From positions 3,529 through 67,528 of the forward strand of contig DASXYG010000032.1 of assembly GCA_036502625.1 (NCBI GenBank): a DNA stretch of 64,000 bases. The letters are read 5' to 3'. Under the pieces are notes generated by a model. It had not been told where the DNA came from. It did not search any database and saw only the letters and a program-made list of their open reading frames with translations. Shown here piece after piece: positions 62,209 to 64,000 of this stretch. How positions within the stretch are numbered: position 1 is the stretch's first letter; each line of letters begins with the position of its first letter. This DNA comes from DASXYG01 sp036502625. GTDB lineage: Bacteria; Actinomycetota; Actinomycetes; Streptosporangiales; Streptosporangiaceae. Both the position numbers and the translations under genes were made by a program.

Positions 62209-62805
62209 TCAGAGCCAGCCCATCCGCTGGGCCGTACGGGTCGCCTCGACGCGGTTCGCCGCGCCCAGCTTGCTGATCGCGTTGGACAGGTAGTTGCGCA
62301 CGGTGCCCTCGGTGAGGTGCAGCTCGGCGGCGATGCGGGCCACCCCGGCGCCGCGGTCGGCGAGCCGCAGGGCATCGCGCTCGCGCTCGGTCAGCGGGCT
62401 GTCGCCCGCGGCCATCGCCGCGGCGGCCAGCTCGGCGTCGAGGTAGCGGCCGCCGTCGTGCACCTTCCGTATCGCCGCGGCCAGCTCCTCGGCCGAGGCG
62501 TCCTTGCCGAGGAACCCGCGGGCGCCCGCCGCCATCGCGCGGCGCAGGTAGCCGGGGCGGCCCAGGCTGGTGAGGATCACCACGGCGCACCGACCGGCGA
62601 GCCGCTCGGCGACGGTGAGGCCGTCCATGCCGGGCATCTCGATGTCCAGCACGGCGACGTCCGGTGTGTGCGCCTCGACCGCGGCCACGACCTCGTCGCC
62701 GCGCGCGATCTCGGCCACCACCTCGATGCCGCCGTCGAGCCGGAGCAGCGCCGCGAGGGCGCCGCGTACGAGGTGCTCGTCGTCGGCGAGCAGCACCCGG
62801 ATCAC
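62209..62805 (-). CDS. NarL/LuxR-type response regulator
   Basis: 198 aa from the GTG at 62805, coupled to the kinase (GTGA). Receiver with LLADDEHLVRGAL, phospho-Asp in VAVLDIEMPGMDG and a GKDAS motif. HTH in the last 60 residues (LTERERDALRLADRGAG, EGTVRNYLSNAISKLG). The adjacent ABC exporter is a likely target. Confidence 0.95.
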   Translation of the reverse strand: MIRVLLADDEHLVRGALAALLRLDGGIEVVAEIARGDEVVAAVEAHTPDVAVLDIEMPGMDGLTVAERLAGRCAVVILTSLGRPGYLRRAMAAGARGFLGKDASAEELAAAIRKVHDGGRYLDAELAAAAMAAGDSPLTERERDALRLADRGAGVARIAAELHLTEGTVRNYLSNAISKLGAANRVEATRTAQRMGWL

Positions 62806-63920
62806 GCCGGCACCGCCGCGCGCAGCAGGAACTCGCCGCCGGCCGCCGCCGCCGTGATGGAGCCGCCCACCGCGCCCGCGCGTTCCCGCAGGCCGCGCAG
62901 CCCGCTTCCGTCGCCGTCGTCCGCGGGGGCCACGCCGTCGTTGCGCATCTCCAGGACGCCGCCGCGGATGGTGATGGCGCAGAACGACGCCGAGCTGTGC
63001 TTCAGCGCGTTCGTCACGCCCTCGCGCAGCGCCCAGGCCAGCATCGTGCGGGCGTCGTCCGGCATGCCCGCCGTCTCGGCGTCGACCGTGCAGCGCACCC
63101 CGGCCGCCTCGAGCACCGCGCGCACGCTGGCCAGCTCCTCGTCGAGGTCCAGCGCGCGATAGCCGCGTACGGCGGCGCGCACCTCCGTCAGGGCCTCCTT
63201 CGCCAGGCTCCGTACGTCGCGCATCTCGGCGGCGGCCGCCTCGGGGTCGCGGGCGCCGATCTTCGCGGAGAGCTCGCTCTTCAACGCGATCACCGACAGC
63301 CGGTGGCCGAGGAGGTCGTGCAGGTCGCGCCCGAACCGCAGCCGCTCCTCCGACACGGCGAGCCGGGCGCGCGCCTCCTGCCCGGCGTCGAACTCCAGCG
63401 TCAGCCGCCACACCCACCGCAGCGCCAGCACCAGCCCGCACAGCACGGCCGTCCAGAAGAACATCGAGACGAAGTTCAGCGCGAAAACCGGGGGACAGCG
63501 CCCGGCGGGGGACAGCACGCCGATGTACGTGATGGGCGCGAGCACGACCACCGCGCCGAAGCCGATCGCGGCGCGCCGCGAGAGGTACGGCACCGCGCCC
63601 ATGGACCACACGATCGCCGCGAACTCGCCGCCGATGGGGTTGAGCCCGACCGCCGCCGCGGCCAGCACGCCCGCGACCACCATGGCCCGCGTGGGCCGCG
63701 GCGCCTCGCGGAACGCCCCCCGGTGCGCGCGGCAGTAGAACACGAACACCCCGACGAGACAGCACGCGGCAACCGCCGACCGCCAGATGTACGCGTGATC
63801 CTGCACCGCCCCCGCGGCCAGCTTCTCCAGCCCCATAGCCACGCCGAAGAAAAGCCCAAGCGTATCCGCGGCAAGCCCAATAACCCGCCGCCCGACCCCC
63901 ACCCGAGCCCCCCGCACCAT
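62802..63920 (-). CDS. NarL-type sensor histidine kinase (HisKA_3)
   Basis: 372 aa from the ATG at 63920; a GTG at 63992 is in frame and a start beyond it cannot be excluded. Five to six TM helices, then HisKA_3 with FGRDLHDLLGHRLSVIALKS (phospho-His), and a short ATPase domain with REGVTNALKHS and GSGLRGLRERAGAVGG. The sequence upstream of 63920 is Gly/Pro-rich and low complexity. Confidence 0.9.
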   Translation of the reverse strand: MVRGARVGVGRRVIGLAADTLGLFFGVAMGLEKLAAGAVQDHAYIWRSAVAACCLVGVFVFYCRAHRGAFREAPRPTRAMVVAGVLAAAAVGLNPIGGEFAAIVWSMGAVPYLSRRAAIGFGAVVVLAPITYIGVLSPAGRCPPVFALNFVSMFFWTAVLCGLVLALRWVWRLTLEFDAGQEARARLAVSEERLRFGRDLHDLLGHRLSVIALKSELSAKIGARDPEAAAAEMRDVRSLAKEALTEVRAAVRGYRALDLDEELASVRAVLEAAGVRCTVDAETAGMPDDARTMLAWALREGVTNALKHSSASFCAITIRGGVLEMRNDGVAPADDGDGSGLRGLRERAGAVGGSITAAAAGGEFLLRAAVPA

Positions 63921-64000
63921 CCCCCACCCACCCGCCAACCCAGCCCCAAACCAACCCCTAACCCTAAGGCCCCCCACCCCACCCCCAGCCAAAAGCCACC

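Noticed and set aside
1..64000. Possible tRNA, rRNA, CRISPR array or insertion sequence
   Set aside because: No cloverleaf-like gene, regular spacer array or transposase with inverted ends was seen. The repeats at 7401-8668 are not CRISPR-like because spacers are missing or irregular and units vary in length.

Overview
This is a contiguous stretch of very GC-rich DNA with actinobacterial style: GTG and TTG starts, ATGA/GTGA/TGATG gene overlaps, an IdeR/DmdR-type iron box, DUF397 and DUF5753 regulators, an EshA-type encapsulin and a desferrioxamine operon. A filamentous actinomycete of the Streptosporangiales/Streptomycetales type fits. Genus cannot be fixed from the sequence, and no rRNA, tRNA, CRISPR array, insertion sequence or phage gene was seen.

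Left end (1-7390): a probable regulator start runs off the left edge, divergent from a one-direction run of fused ureAB, a divergent ureC with no maturation genes beside it, a YtcJ-like amidohydrolase, an MHS-type transporter and a thiamine-diphosphate enzyme. A relic copy of the TPP gene's start lies just after the transporter. From 7391 to 8785 there is no gene. That stretch holds nested direct repeats, a 17-unit heptamer array and five copies of a hairpin element in both orientations.

8786-18008: an MFS transporter, a secreted endonuclease/phosphatase-fold protein, a second MHS transporter, a YigZ/IMPACT protein, an ECF sigma factor with a membrane partner, then a Baeyer-Villiger-type monooxygenase divergent from a TetR regulator with a clear operator between them, and a membrane methyltransferase. 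18031-19970: a probable toxin/immunity pair whose toxin joins a prepilin-like N-terminus to an ADP-ribosyltransferase domain. 19996-31553: an MFS/LysR divergent pair, an LCP cell-wall enzyme, a secreted M1 peptidase, a DUF5753/DUF397 pair, a PPOX-type protein, copC-copD, a membrane protein with a probable frameshift, and two divergent PF00756-type esterases.

31807-34624: two tandem EshA-like (family 2B) encapsulin shell proteins, each with a cyclic-nucleotide-binding-like insert and no recognisable terpene-cyclase cargo nearby. Convergent to them is a cytochrome P450 that forms the tail of the desferrioxamine-type operon desE-desA-desB-desC-desD (42054 down to 35850, iron box at 42094).

42245-64000: an FMN-dependent 2-hydroxyacid oxidase, an OmpR/histidine kinase pair, a second Baeyer-Villiger-type monooxygenase, two MFS exporters around an ArsR-like regulator, a PEP mutase/ICL-family enzyme, a GT-C-like membrane protein, an aldehyde dehydrogenase, an SDR protein that has lost its catalytic residues, a methyltransferase, an XRE-cupin regulator, an LLM-class flavoprotein, a TetR/ferredoxin/P450 unit with two operators, an ABC exporter pair and a NarL-type two-component system at the right edge.
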